Assembly: GCA_964401995.1 (NCBI GenBank)
Contig: CAYOAP010000001.1
Coordinates: 206,651-270,650, forward strand
DNA from: DATCBF01 sp964401995
GTDB taxonomy: Bacteria; Actinomycetota; Thermoleophilia; Solirubrobacterales; 70-9
Direction: 5' to 3'
Length of the DNA: 64,000 bases
The translations under genes and the position numbers were made by a program. Shown one piece after another: positions 53,044-60,452 of this stretch. The notes beneath the pieces are model-generated. The model was not told the origin of the DNA, did no database searches, and saw nothing but the letters and a program-made list of their open reading frames with translations. Numbering within the stretch: the stretch's first letter is position 1; every line of letters begins with the position of its first letter.

Positions 53044-53714
53044 TCTGCGTGACCCGGGTCGGCCGAGCGGAGGGATCGAGAGAGGCGGCCGCGGCCCTCG
53101 CCTGCGCCGGCGCCGAGCCAGATCGGCCCGCCCTCCTGATCGAGCTCAGCGATGGGCGTGCTCCACGGCCGACCCTGGTCGCCTCGGCGGCGGCCCGCCG
53201 GCTTGAGGAGCGGCTGGTCGCGCACCTGCCCGAAGCAAAGGTCGCCTCTCGCGGCCGCTGCTGCCACCTGGCGCTGCCTGCTGATCAGAGCGGGATCGAG
53301 GTGCTCGGCGCGGCTGCCGCCGTGGGGCGCGACCTGGCCTGCGTCCTGCACCTGCCGCCAGATCTGCTCCAGCCGGTGCTTGAGGCGCCCGGGCTGGCGC
53401 TGACGGCAGCACTGCTGCGCGCCGATCTCGCCGAGGATCGCGCCCTCACGGCGCTGGCAGCGCGTGACCTGATCGGCCGGGGCCTGCGGGTCGCGGTCTT
53501 GAAGCGACCGCTTGGCTGGGTCGCCTCTCGCCAGGCCTTGTTCGGGGTGCTGGCGGTCAATGGGGGCGCTGCGCTGCCCATCCGCCTGGCTGAGCGGCTG
53601 CTGCACGGCATCTCGTCGCACCCGTGCTACTCTGAACAGAATGCCACGCGAGTTGACACAGCGAGAGCTTCGAAACAGCAGCGGAGAGATCATGCGAGCG
53701 CTGGATCGCGGTGA
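53040..53714 (+). CDS. Unknown protein of the pilus block, tail runs into an antitoxin gene
   Basis: 224 residues, no family recognised. Residues 1-190 look like a real coding sequence (Ala/Leu-rich, GRGLRVAVLKRPLGWVASRQALFGVLAVNGG). It overlaps TadE 2 (ATGA) and probably belongs to that operon. The last 35 residues (SSHPCYSEQNATRVDTARAS...) lie over the start of the Phd-type antitoxin in another frame and look out of character. This suggests the original 3' end was replaced when the toxin-antitoxin module arrived. Confidence 0.6.
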   Translation: MICVTRVGRAEGSREAAAALACAGAEPDRPALLIELSDGRAPRPTLVASAAARRLEERLVAHLPEAKVASRGRCCHLALPADQSGIEVLGAAAAVGRDLACVLHLPPDLLQPVLEAPGLALTAALLRADLAEDRALTALAARDLIGRGLRVAVLKRPLGWVASRQALFGVLAVNGGAALPIRLAERLLHGISSHPCYSEQNATRVDTARASKQQRRDHASAGSR

Positions 53715-53895
53715 GGACTTTGTCATCACCCGCAATGGCGTCCCGGTTGGGGAGTTGCGCCCTTACAGGCGCCGTCGGTTCGTTCCCAGGGACGTTGTTG
53801 CCGCCACCTTCAAAGGCGCTCCGCACATCGACTACGAGGAGTTCCGGGCCAGCATCGACGCCTACGTCGATCAGGATCCTACGCCCCGTGGTTGA
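53641..53895 (+). CDS. Phd/YefM-type antitoxin
   Basis: 84 residues. MPRELTQRELRNSSGEIMRALDRGEDFVITRNGVPVGELRPYRR is the Phd/YefM N-terminal DNA-binding fold with the characteristic RNGxPVGEL strand. The C-terminus FEEFRASIDAYVDQDP-like segment would cover the toxin active site. The next gene is the PIN toxin, overlapping by 8 nt. A TACTCT box at 53628-53633 sits just before the ATG, suggesting a leaderless promoter. Confidence 0.85.
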   Translation: MPRELTQRELRNSSGEIMRALDRGEDFVITRNGVPVGELRPYRRRRFVPRDVVAATFKGAPHIDYEEFRASIDAYVDQDPTPRG

Positions 53896-54304
53896 GCCCC
53901 CTCGAGGGCGCGGGCTTCTCGATACGTCTGTTGTGCTCGGCCTCGGAGAGGTCGAGACCCTCCGGCTTCCTCCAGAAATGGCGATCTCGGCCCTGACCCT
54001 CGCCGAGGTGACTTCTGGTCCGCACGCGGTTGACGACGAGTTGGAACGGGCTCGACGGCAGGATCGTCTGCAGCGCATCGAAGCGGACTTCGAATCGCTG
54101 TCTTTCGACCTTCATTGCGCCCGGGCTTTTGGCCAGGTCTACGCGGCAGTCAGAAGCATCGGTCGCAAAGCGCGGGGCCCGCGCATGGTCGATCTGATGA
54201 TCGCGGCGACAGCAATGGCACACGACCTTCCCCTCTACACGCTGAATGCCAAGGATCTGCGCGGCCTCGAGGACCTGGTGCAGGTCGTCGACCTCACGCC
54301 CTAG
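53888..54304 (+). CDS. VapC-type PIN-domain toxin 1
   Basis: 138 residues from GTG 53888. LLDTSVVLGLGE holds the first acidic residue, ISALTLAEVTSGPH the second (Glu), and RMVDLMIAATAMAHDLPLYTLNAKDLRGLE the later Asp residues and the TLN motif. PIN toxins cleave RNA, often tRNA or rRNA. The start lies in the antitoxin stop region, so they are translated together. It is convergent with the acyltransferase gene, sharing 4 nt. Confidence 0.85.
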   Translation: MVEPPRGRGLLDTSVVLGLGEVETLRLPPEMAISALTLAEVTSGPHAVDDELERARRQDRLQRIEADFESLSFDLHCARAFGQVYAAVRSIGRKARGPRMVDLMIAATAMAHDLPLYTLNAKDLRGLEDLVQVVDLTP

Positions 54305-56109
54305 CGGTCGGCCGCTTCCCGCTCGTGCGCGTGGACCGCGGCAGCAACCAGGCGGGTGTAGACGCCAGCGCCGGCCGGGTTCAGGTGCAGTCCGTCCCAG
54401 GTCAGGTTGTCGTGGTTCGCCGCCACCGAGGCCCAGTCGATCAGGGTTGTGTGGGGCCAGGTTCTTGCGGCTTCGGCCAGCTGGCTATTTGACTGGCCGA
54501 TCCAGTCGACCGGAGCGTGGTCGTTGATCAGGAAGATCTCCTTGGCGTTTGTGGTCGCGGTGCGCAGCTCCTCCATTTCATCGCTGTAGAGGGGGCCGTT
54601 GTTGCCCATCTGGATGATCAGGTCGTCGGGATGGCTGCCGCTGGCCTTCAGCTGCCGGGCGAGGGCGATGAATTCGTCGGCCTGGCGGCTGACTTTTGCG
54701 TTCATCGAGAAGCGCGGCCCGAGGCGAGCCGCGAGCTTTTCCTTGGCCCCGATCATCACCGAGTCGCCGAAGGCGACGATCCGGGGCGCGCGCGGCGCGG
54801 AGTTCTTTTTGCCAGCCCCCTTGTTGCCGGTCGCGCCCTGGCCTGGCTTCGCCTGCACGTTCACCCGCGCAAACGTTTCCGACGCGGCGGCGGCGAGCCC
54901 AGGCTGCAGGTGGCGGCCGCTGGTGCTGACCAGGCCACTCCAGCCGACCAAGACGACGATCGCGGCGACCGCCACGAGCAGCGCCGGGCGGCCGATCCGC
55001 AGCCAGTCCTCGGGCAGCCGCGGCATCTTCGTCTTGCCGCGGAAAGGCAGCTCGACGAAGCGGTAGGAGAGGTCGGCAAGGGCAAGCACTGCCAGCAGCT
55101 GCAGTGGGATCAGAATCCCTCGCGGTAACGAGACGTCGATCCCGGGGCGGGTGAGGACGAGCACCGGCCAGTGCCAGAGGTAGAAGCTGTAGCTGCGCAG
55201 CCCGAGCCAGAGCAGCGCCGGCTGGCCGATCAGCTGGCCGAGGCGGGCGGCGGGGTGGGCGAGGACCGCCAGCAAGATCGCGGTGATCACCGCCAGTGAG
55301 AGGTAGCCGCCGTGGTAGAGGCCGAGGTCGTAGCTGTGGACGTGGAAGAAGCTGAGGACGATGTAGCCGAGCGCCAGCACTCCGATCGCGTCGAGGACGG
55401 GGCCGACGAGCCGTCCGGCCTGGCGGCGGCGCATCTCAGCCGGGCTCCAGACCAGGGCCAGGGCGACGCCGGCGAGGAGGCCGACGGCGTGGGTGTCGGT
55501 GCCGTAGTACAGGCGCGAGTTGTCGCCGCCCGGATCGAACAGGATCCAGGCGAGCAGGACGGAGGCGAGTGCCCCGGCGATCACGCCGACGAGCAGGCGG
55601 CGGCGGCCGCACAGCGTCATCCCGGCAGCGAAGACCAGCGGCCAGAAGAGGTAGAACTGCTCCTCGACCGAGAGCGACCAGAGGTGGCGGAACAGCGACG
55701 GCCGCTGGAACTGCTCGAAGTAGGACTGGTGCTCGAAGATGAAGTGCCAGTTGGCGATGTAGAAGAGGGAGGAGACCGCGTCGCCGCGCAGCTGGGCGAT
55801 GTCTTCGGGGGTGACGATCGCCGCCACGATCATCGTCACCGCGACGAAGACGCCGACCGCGGGAAGCAGGCGCCGGGCGCGGCGCAGCCAGAACTGGCCG
55901 AGCTGGATATGGCCGGCGCGGCGGTACTCGCTGAGCAGCAGCGAGGTGATCAGGTAGCCGCTGATCACAAAGAAGAGGTCGACGCCGAGAAAGCCGCCGG
56001 GCATCCAGCCGACGCCGGCGTGGTAGAAGAAGACGGCAAGAACTGCCACTGCCCGCAGCGCGTCGATCCCGGGCAGGTAGGGAAGGCGTTTGTCCAGCGG
56101 TCGGCTCAA
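54301..56109 (-). CDS. Acyltransferase 3 family protein with C-terminal SGNH domain
   Basis: 602 residues. About ten transmembrane helices occupy residues 1-380 with the OafA-type signatures PGIDALRAVAVLAVFFYHAG, GGFLGVDLFFVISGYLITSLLL and RHLWSLSVEEQFYLFWP. A loop rich in Lys and Ala leads to an exported SGNH hydrolase-like domain (AFGDSVMIGAKEKLAARL, MGNNGP, WDGLHLNPAGAGVY). Such proteins O-acetylate cell-surface glycans. The SGNH part keeps the Ser, Gly, Asn, Asp and His blocks. It is wedged between the two pilus gene blocks on the opposite strand. Confidence 0.9.
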   Translation of the reverse strand: MSRPLDKRLPYLPGIDALRAVAVLAVFFYHAGVGWMPGGFLGVDLFFVISGYLITSLLLSEYRRAGHIQLGQFWLRRARRLLPAVGVFVAVTMIVAAIVTPEDIAQLRGDAVSSLFYIANWHFIFEHQSYFEQFQRPSLFRHLWSLSVEEQFYLFWPLVFAAGMTLCGRRRLLVGVIAGALASVLLAWILFDPGGDNSRLYYGTDTHAVGLLAGVALALVWSPAEMRRRQAGRLVGPVLDAIGVLALGYIVLSFFHVHSYDLGLYHGGYLSLAVITAILLAVLAHPAARLGQLIGQPALLWLGLRSYSFYLWHWPVLVLTRPGIDVSLPRGILIPLQLLAVLALADLSYRFVELPFRGKTKMPRLPEDWLRIGRPALLVAVAAIVVLVGWSGLVSTSGRHLQPGLAAAASETFARVNVQAKPGQGATGNKGAGKKNSAPRAPRIVAFGDSVMIGAKEKLAARLGPRFSMNAKVSRQADEFIALARQLKASGSHPDDLIIQMGNNGPLYSDEMEELRTATTNAKEIFLINDHAPVDWIGQSNSQLAEAARTWPHTTLIDWASVAANHDNLTWDGLHLNPAGAGVYTRLVAAAVHAHEREAADR

Positions 56110-56237
56110 CGGTGGCCTTTCAGCGGTCGCAACTGACTGTACGCCGATAGCCCCGAGGTCCTCACCAGTACGAGTTCGGCTCCTCCCGCGGGGCTCCTTG
56201 AGCCTGGGCGTTTGCCGTCACTGAATTGCTCATTTCT

Positions 56238-56259
56238 GCGCGCCACACGCGCGCCGCGG
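56238..56259 (+). promoter_or_regulatory. GC-rich motif upstream of the tadG-like gene (copy 3 of 3)
   Basis: The 22-bp block with core ACGCGCGCCGCGG (56247-56259) is 20/22 identical to the comF copy at 4749-4770. It ends 17 nt before ATG 56277. GGGGG lies in between as a weak ribosome binding site. Confidence 0.5.
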
Positions 56260-56276
56260 TCGGTCAGCGTGGGGGC

Positions 56277-56621
56277 ATGGAAATCGAGTCGCGATCGAGA
56301 GGGCTGGCCGGCGAGGCCGGGCAGGCATTGCCGCTGGCCCTTGGCGCCGTCTTCGTCCTGATCGCGGGAGCGTTGGCGCTGGTCGCGATCGCCGGGGCGG
56401 TCACCGGCAAAGGGCGGGCGCAGCGGGCGGCGGATCTGACCGCGATCTCGGCGGCGCGCTCGATGCGAGACGACCTGCCGCGGCTGCTCTCGCCGCCAAG
56501 GCTGTCTAGCGGACCCCCAATCCGCGCCACATCGAGAAGGGCGTATATCTGGCCCGGGCGCGGGCGGCGGCGTTCGAGGCGGGGAGGGCGAACGGTGTGT
56601 CTCCGTCCCAGCTGCGGGTGA
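56277..56621 (+). CDS. TadG-like pilus protein, N-terminal part of a frameshifted gene
   Basis: From ATG 56277. RGLAGEAGQALPLALGAVFVLIAGALALVAIAGAVTGKGRAQRAADLTAISAARSMRDD is the Flp-pilus TadG/TadE-like N-terminus, split by family position: a single helix then an alpha segment. After DLPRLLSPPRLSSGPP the frame leaves the family (arginine-rich, IRATSRRAYIWPGR). In the frame of the next entry the text continues naturally (NPRHIEKGVYLARARAAAF). One base seems missing near CCCCC at 56514-56518. Confidence 0.7.
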   Translation: MEIESRSRGLAGEAGQALPLALGAVFVLIAGALALVAIAGAVTGKGRAQRAADLTAISAARSMRDDLPRLLSPPRLSSGPPIRATSRRAYIWPGRGRRRSRRGGRTVCLRPSCG

Positions 56622-57628
56622 CCTTTCCGGACGAAGACTCGTTCGCGCCGGTCCAGGCGAAGGCCGTCGTCATTGCGCGACTGGCTGTGGGCGAGGGCCA
56701 GGTCCGAACCGAGGCCTCGGCTGTGGCCGAAGCCGCGTCGGCGCCGAGCTCGGCCGGCGGCATGCCGGCGATGGCAAGCGGCGGCGGCTACAGCGGCCCG
56801 CTCGTGTACCGCCAGGGCGAGGGGATGAGGCCGGATGTGGCTGCCGCTTTCGACCGCATGGCGGCCGCCGCTTCAGGGGCCGGCCTCTCCCTGATCGTCG
56901 TCTCCGGCTTCCGCTCCGACGCCGAACAGGCCGCCCTGTTTGCGGCCCATCCCGACCCCAAGTGGGTGGCGCCGCCGGGCCACTCGCTGCACCGCTGCGC
57001 GACCGAGCTCGACCTCGGACCCGAATCGGCCTACGGCTGGCTCGCCGCCAACGCCGGCCGCTTTGGGTTCGTCCAGCGCTACTCCTGGGAGGCCTGGCAT
57101 TTCGGCTACGACGCCGGGCCACCGCCCTGCTCCGAGGCGGGCAACTCGGCGGCCGGGGCCGGGGGAGAGGGCGCTGCCCCTGGCGGCGCGAGCCTCCCCG
57201 CCTTCGTCCCCGCTCGCTTCCGCGCCCCGCTGCTGCACGCGGCCTCGCGCTGGAACGTCTCCGCCGCCCTGCTCGCCGCCCAGCTGATGGCCGAGTCCAA
57301 CTTCAACCCCTTCGCCGAATCGGGCGCCGGGGCCCAGGGCATCGCCCAGTTCATCCCCTCCACGGCCGCCGCCTACGGCCTCGCCGATCCCTTCGACCCG
57401 GTGGCGGCGATCGAAGCCCAGGCCCACCTGATGTCGGACCTGATCACCCAGCTCGGCTCACCCGAACTGGCCCTGGCCGCCTACAACGCCGGCCCAGCCC
57501 CGGTCGAAGCCTGCCACTGCGTCCCCTCGATTCCCGAGACAACCGCCTACGTCAGCCGGATCCTCGCCCTGCTCGGCGGGGCGGGCGCGCTGGCCGCGCC
57601 CAGCTTCGAAGTCAGGTTGGTGGCGTGA
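56597..57628 (+). CDS. VanY-type carboxypeptidase plus lytic transglycosylase, C-terminal part of the frameshifted gene
   Basis: 343 residues from GTG 56597, but the frame is meaningful from about 56513. Residues 70-180 are an M15 D-Ala-D-Ala carboxypeptidase: GFRSDAEQAALF, GHSLHRCATELDLG (His and Asp zinc ligands) and SWEAWHFGYD. Residues 205-330 are a SLT-type lytic transglycosylase: LLAAQLMAESNFNPFAESGAGAQGIAQFIPSTA, with the catalytic Glu, and ALAAYNAGPAPV. Joined with the upstream part, the gene would encode about 450 residues: pilus anchor, peptide cleavage and glycan cleavage. It may be a pseudogene or an assembly error. Confidence 0.85.
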   Translation: MSPSQLRVTFPDEDSFAPVQAKAVVIARLAVGEGQVRTEASAVAEAASAPSSAGGMPAMASGGGYSGPLVYRQGEGMRPDVAAAFDRMAAAASGAGLSLIVVSGFRSDAEQAALFAAHPDPKWVAPPGHSLHRCATELDLGPESAYGWLAANAGRFGFVQRYSWEAWHFGYDAGPPPCSEAGNSAAGAGGEGAAPGGASLPAFVPARFRAPLLHAASRWNVSAALLAAQLMAESNFNPFAESGAGAQGIAQFIPSTAAAYGLADPFDPVAAIEAQAHLMSDLITQLGSPELALAAYNAGPAPVEACHCVPSIPETTAYVSRILALLGGAGALAAPSFEVRLVA

Positions 57629-57648
57629 GATGGGGAAGGCCGGGACTG

Positions 57649-57676
57649 AAATGCATTCGAATGCTAGAATGCATTT
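57649..57676. promoter_or_regulatory. Operator over the -10 of the RHH antitoxin promoter
   Basis: AAATGCATTC (57649-57658) and GAATGCATTT (57667-57676) form a perfect 10-bp inverted repeat. A third GAATGC lies between. TAGAAT (57665-57670) could be the -10. The block ends 4 nt before the antitoxin ATG, fitting autorepression by a ribbon-helix-helix protein. It is AT-rich in a GC-rich genome. Confidence 0.7.
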
Positions 57677-57680
57677 GTTC

Positions 57681-57944
57681 ATGCGCACCACGATTGAGCT
57701 CAGCGACCGCACCTACGCCCGGGTTAGAGCGAAAGCCGCAGAGCGAGGCATGCGCGGCTTCTCGGCGCTCGTCGAGGAGGCGCTTGAGCGATTCCTCGAG
57801 CCCGGCGCCGACGATGGCCTTGCCTCGGCGCTGGCAGAGGCCGAGGGGGCGTGGAGCGAGGGCGATGTCAAGGAGTGGGAGCAGGCGCGAGAGGAGGCTT
57901 GGGCGACGTGGTCGGCAGACCGGTCCTCGACTCCGACGTCCTGA
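57681..57944 (+). CDS. Ribbon-helix-helix antitoxin
   Basis: 87 residues from ATG 57681. MRTTIELSDRTYARVRAKAAERGMRGFSALVEEAL is a ribbon-helix-helix DNA-binding segment. The acidic C-terminus (EAEGAWSEGDVKEWEQAREEAW) would wrap the toxin. The open frame from 57630 lies over the operator and is not coding. It overlaps the PIN toxin by 37 nt, so the pair is coupled. Confidence 0.82.
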   Translation: MRTTIELSDRTYARVRAKAAERGMRGFSALVEEALERFLEPGADDGLASALAEAEGAWSEGDVKEWEQAREEAWATWSADRSSTPTS

Positions 57945-58306
57945 TCGACTACCTGCGCGGCGAGGGGCCGGGCCGCGACCTAGTCCGCGCCCTGATCAAA
58001 GGCGCGGGCTATCGAGTGACGGCCATCACCGCTTTCGAGTTGGCGCTCGGACGCTCGTATCGCCAGAACCAGCGGCCGGTCCATGCCCTGCTTGCCGCCC
58101 CCTTGCTGACTTTGACGCGCAAGGCCGGTCTGCGGGGCGGGGCCCTGCTCGGTGAGTTGCGTCAAAGCGGTGAAGCGATTGACGTCCGCGATGCGATGCA
58201 GGCTGGAATCTGCCTGGAGACGGGCGCGACCTTGGTGACACGCAACGTCTCCCACTTTGAGCGCATTCCTGGCTTGCAGCTCTCTCACCCGGGTAGGTGG
58301 CCGTAA
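57908..58306 (+). CDS. VapC-type PIN-domain toxin 2
   Basis: 132 residues from GTG 57908. VLDSDVLIDYLRGEG has the first Asp pair. ITAFELALGRSYR gives the Glu, and DVRDAMQAGICLETGATLVTRNVSHFERIPGLQL gives the later acidic residues and the TRN motif. Pairing with an RHH antitoxin is the VapB/FitA-like arrangement. The first module uses a Phd-type antitoxin, so the two are not copies of each other. Confidence 0.85.
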   Translation: MVGRPVLDSDVLIDYLRGEGPGRDLVRALIKGAGYRVTAITAFELALGRSYRQNQRPVHALLAAPLLTLTRKAGLRGGALLGELRQSGEAIDVRDAMQAGICLETGATLVTRNVSHFERIPGLQLSHPGRWP

Positions 58307-58342
58307 GCCAGGTCCGTGATCACGACGACAAAGGGGTTCCAG

Positions 58343-58732
58343 ATGGCCGCGCCTTACACCCATAAGAAGCTGACCGACATCAAGGATTCCGCGCCTGACG
58401 CTGGCATGGGAGAGATCCAGGAGGCGAGGTTCGCCAAGAATGATCTCGATGCCGAGCACACCGGCGTCAGCCACCACCGCCTCGCGGCCGGCAAGCGGCA
58501 GCCGTTTGGCCACAAACACGAGGATGCAGAGGAGGTCTACGTCGTGATCGCCGGCTCCGGCCGGATCAACATGGACGGCGACATCGTCGAGGTCGAGGCG
58601 CTCGACGCGATCCGGGTCTCACCGAGCGTTACCCGCGCCTTCGAGGCGGGTCCCGAGGGGTTGGAAGTGCTCGCCTTTGGCCCTCGCCACGATGGCGACG
58701 GCGAGGTGATCCAGGGTTGGTGGGCGGAATGA
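58343..58732 (+). CDS. Cupin-domain protein
   Basis: 129 residues from ATG 58343, with GGGG upstream; GTG 58316 is an alternative. HHRLAAGKRQPFGHKHEDAEEVYVVIAGSGRINMDGDIVEVEALDAIRVSP is a single cupin barrel with GHKHEDAEEVY as motif 1 metal site. Function and ligand unknown. It follows the toxin-antitoxin pair by 36 nt and is probably ordinary chromosome. Confidence 0.82.
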   Translation: MAAPYTHKKLTDIKDSAPDAGMGEIQEARFAKNDLDAEHTGVSHHRLAAGKRQPFGHKHEDAEEVYVVIAGSGRINMDGDIVEVEALDAIRVSPSVTRAFEAGPEGLEVLAFGPRHDGDGEVIQGWWAE

Positions 58733-58745
58733 TCCGCCCGTTGCC

Positions 58746-59243
58746 TCAGTAGCTGCCGGGGTATTCGGTGGGTGGGGCGGGTGCCGCCGGCTTGGGGCTG
58801 CCGGCGGCGTGCCAGGTGCCGACGTCCTTGATGCCCTCGCCGTTGATTTCACCGGCTTTTTTGTCGGCACCGAAGCTGTAGAGCGGCAGTCCTTTGAAGG
58901 TCACCTGCGTCCTGCCGTCGGGTCGCTTGACCGTGCCGAGCTTGACCGGGCCGGTGGGCTTGACGCTGGGCGCGACGACAAGCGGATGCCAGACCGAGAG
59001 GCATGAGCCGACACAGGTGAACTTGCCGTTGGTCTCGACGCTGAGGCTGTAGAGGGTGTGGCCGGCCTTGGTGGTGAGGATCGTCTTGCCCAGAGTTTCG
59101 TTTTCGGCCTGCTTGACGACCTGCATCGGCATCTTCTGGGCGGCGATGGCGTTTGCGCTGAGCCCGATCGTGATCGCGGACACGGCGAGCAGCAAGGCTG
59201 CGGAGATCAGAAAGCGCGGTCGAATGGCGGTTGGCTGCGGCAT
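58746..59243 (-). CDS. Secreted protein with COG4315-type repeat
   Basis: 165 residues. Signal sequence FLISAALLLAVSAITIGLSANAIAA, then two copies of a motif: ILTTKAGHTLYSLSVETNGKFTCVGSCLSVWHPL and VTFKGLPLYSFGADKKAGEINGEGIKDVGTWHAA. This is the predicted secreted lipoprotein repeat family, often with Cys and Trp pairs. Role unknown. The start faces the MaoC gene, with 84 nt between. A short Pro-rich tail ends the protein. Confidence 0.75.
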   Translation of the reverse strand: MPQPTAIRPRFLISAALLLAVSAITIGLSANAIAAQKMPMQVVKQAENETLGKTILTTKAGHTLYSLSVETNGKFTCVGSCLSVWHPLVVAPSVKPTGPVKLGTVKRPDGRTQVTFKGLPLYSFGADKKAGEINGEGIKDVGTWHAAGSPKPAAPAPPTEYPGSY

Positions 59244-59327
59244 GGCACCCCTTGGGTCGGTTTCGGCTCAACCGGTCTACGTGCGGGAGGCCGGAAAGGT
59301 TCGGTTCCATCGCCTAGACTGCCGCAA

Positions 59328-59798
59328 ATGGCTTCGGTTGACGTACAGGGCGTCGAGGGGATGCAGTCGCTGCTCGGGCAGGAGGTCGGCCCAAGCGAGT
59401 GGCGGACGGTCACCCAGGCTGACATCGACGGCTTCGCCGAGATCTCCGGCGACGACCAGTGGATCCACGTCGATGTCGAGCGAGCCAAGGCCGAGAGCCC
59501 TTTCGGGACGACGATCGCCCACGGCAACCTGACCCTCTCGCTGGTCGACGGCTTCCGCAAAGAGCTGATCACCTCCAGCGGCTTCACGCTTGGCGTCAAC
59601 TACGGCTGGAACAAGATCCGCTTCCCCGCCCCGGTGCCGGTCGACAGCCGCGTCCGCGGCAAGGCCGAGGTCGCCTCGGTAGACGAGATCGGCGGCGGCT
59701 GGTGGCAGGTGGTGACCCGCTTCACCCTCGAGGTCGAGGGCAACGAGAAGCCATGCTTCGTCGGTGACTCGGTCACCCGCGTGATGGCGCCTGCTTAG
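59328..59798 (+). CDS. MaoC-like dehydratase
   Basis: 156 residues from ATG 59328. VTQADIDGFAEISGDDQWIHVDVERAKAESPFGTTIAHGNLTLSLV is the hot-dog fold hydratase motif with Asp and His at the active site. It probably hydrates enoyl-CoA substrates. The earlier open frame (59058) is over the divergent secreted gene and is not coding. Palindromic element C follows 24 nt after its stop. Confidence 0.88.
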   Translation: MASVDVQGVEGMQSLLGQEVGPSEWRTVTQADIDGFAEISGDDQWIHVDVERAKAESPFGTTIAHGNLTLSLVDGFRKELITSSGFTLGVNYGWNKIRFPAPVPVDSRVRGKAEVASVDEIGGGWWQVVTRFTLEVEGNEKPCFVGDSVTRVMAPA

Positions 59799-59822
59799 CC
59801 GGCGCCCAGCCGCGAGCGGCGC

Positions 59823-59874
59823 GAACTGCATCAAATTATCGCTCTGGCAGGTAGAAAATGTGATGCAGTTCGGG
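59823..59874 (+). repeat. 55-bp palindromic element, copy C
   Basis: GAACTGCATCAAATT (59823-59837) and AATGTGATGCAGTTC (59857-59871) pair with one mismatch. The centre CTGGCAGGTAG and trailing CGGG match copy B. It lies between maoC and the GNAT gene, so longer GNAT starts would be inside it. Confidence 0.85.
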
Positions 59875-59886
59875 ATGAGGATGGGA

Positions 59887-60357
59887 ATGCCCGGGGTCGA
59901 ACTACGCCAGTTTCGCAGCGCTGACGCGGCGAGGGTGTGGGAGCTCCACGACGCGGCGCTGGACGACGCGGGCGTGCACGGTGGCCGCGGGCCTTGGGAG
60001 GACGATCTTCGGGATATACGCGCCACCTACATCGACTCCGGCGGCGCCTTCTTGGTTGTCCTTGCCGATGGCGAGTTGGTCGGGATGGGTGGGCTCCTTC
60101 GTCGATCTCCGGGCCAATGTGAGATCAAGCGCATGCGAGTGCATCCGCGCTGCCAGCGCCAGGGGCTCGGCCGCCTCATCCTCGAAGGGCTGGAGGAGCT
60201 GGCCCGGGAGCTCGGCTTCAAGGTGGTGCGCCTTGACACCACCGAGGAGCAGGTTGCAGCCCGGCGCCTCTATGAAGGGTCCGGCTACCGTGAAACCGGT
60301 CGGCGACGCACAGATCGATTCGTTTTCATCGACTTCGCCAAGACGCTGATTCCCTAG
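59887..60357 (+). CDS. GNAT-family acetyltransferase
   Basis: 156 residues from ATG 59887, with AGGA 5 nt upstream; ATGs at 59875 and 59881 are also possible. VELRQFRSADAARVWELHDAAL opens the GNAT fold, CEIKRMRVHPRCQRQGLGRLILEGLEELA holds the acetyl-CoA loop (Q/RxxGxG), and VRLDTTEEQVAARRLYEGSGYRETG the final motif. The substrate is unknown. The 95 nt after its stop show no gene but two GATATAGG copies (60398 and 60426) before the protease start. Confidence 0.85.
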   Translation: MPGVELRQFRSADAARVWELHDAALDDAGVHGGRGPWEDDLRDIRATYIDSGGAFLVVLADGELVGMGGLLRRSPGQCEIKRMRVHPRCQRQGLGRLILEGLEELARELGFKVVRLDTTEEQVAARRLYEGSGYRETGRRRTDRFVFIDFAKTLIP

Positions 60358-60452
60358 CCGCTCTGACCGCCGCAACCTCAAGCTGTGCGAGCGGTTCGAT
60401 ATAGGGTCAGATAGTTCACTCGGCAGATATAGGCGAAGAGGGGAGAAACCCG

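Noticed and set aside
60398..60433. Two GATATAGG copies before the trypsin-like gene
   Set aside because: Only eight bases, spaced 28 nt apart, with no other occurrences noted. Too weak to call an operator.
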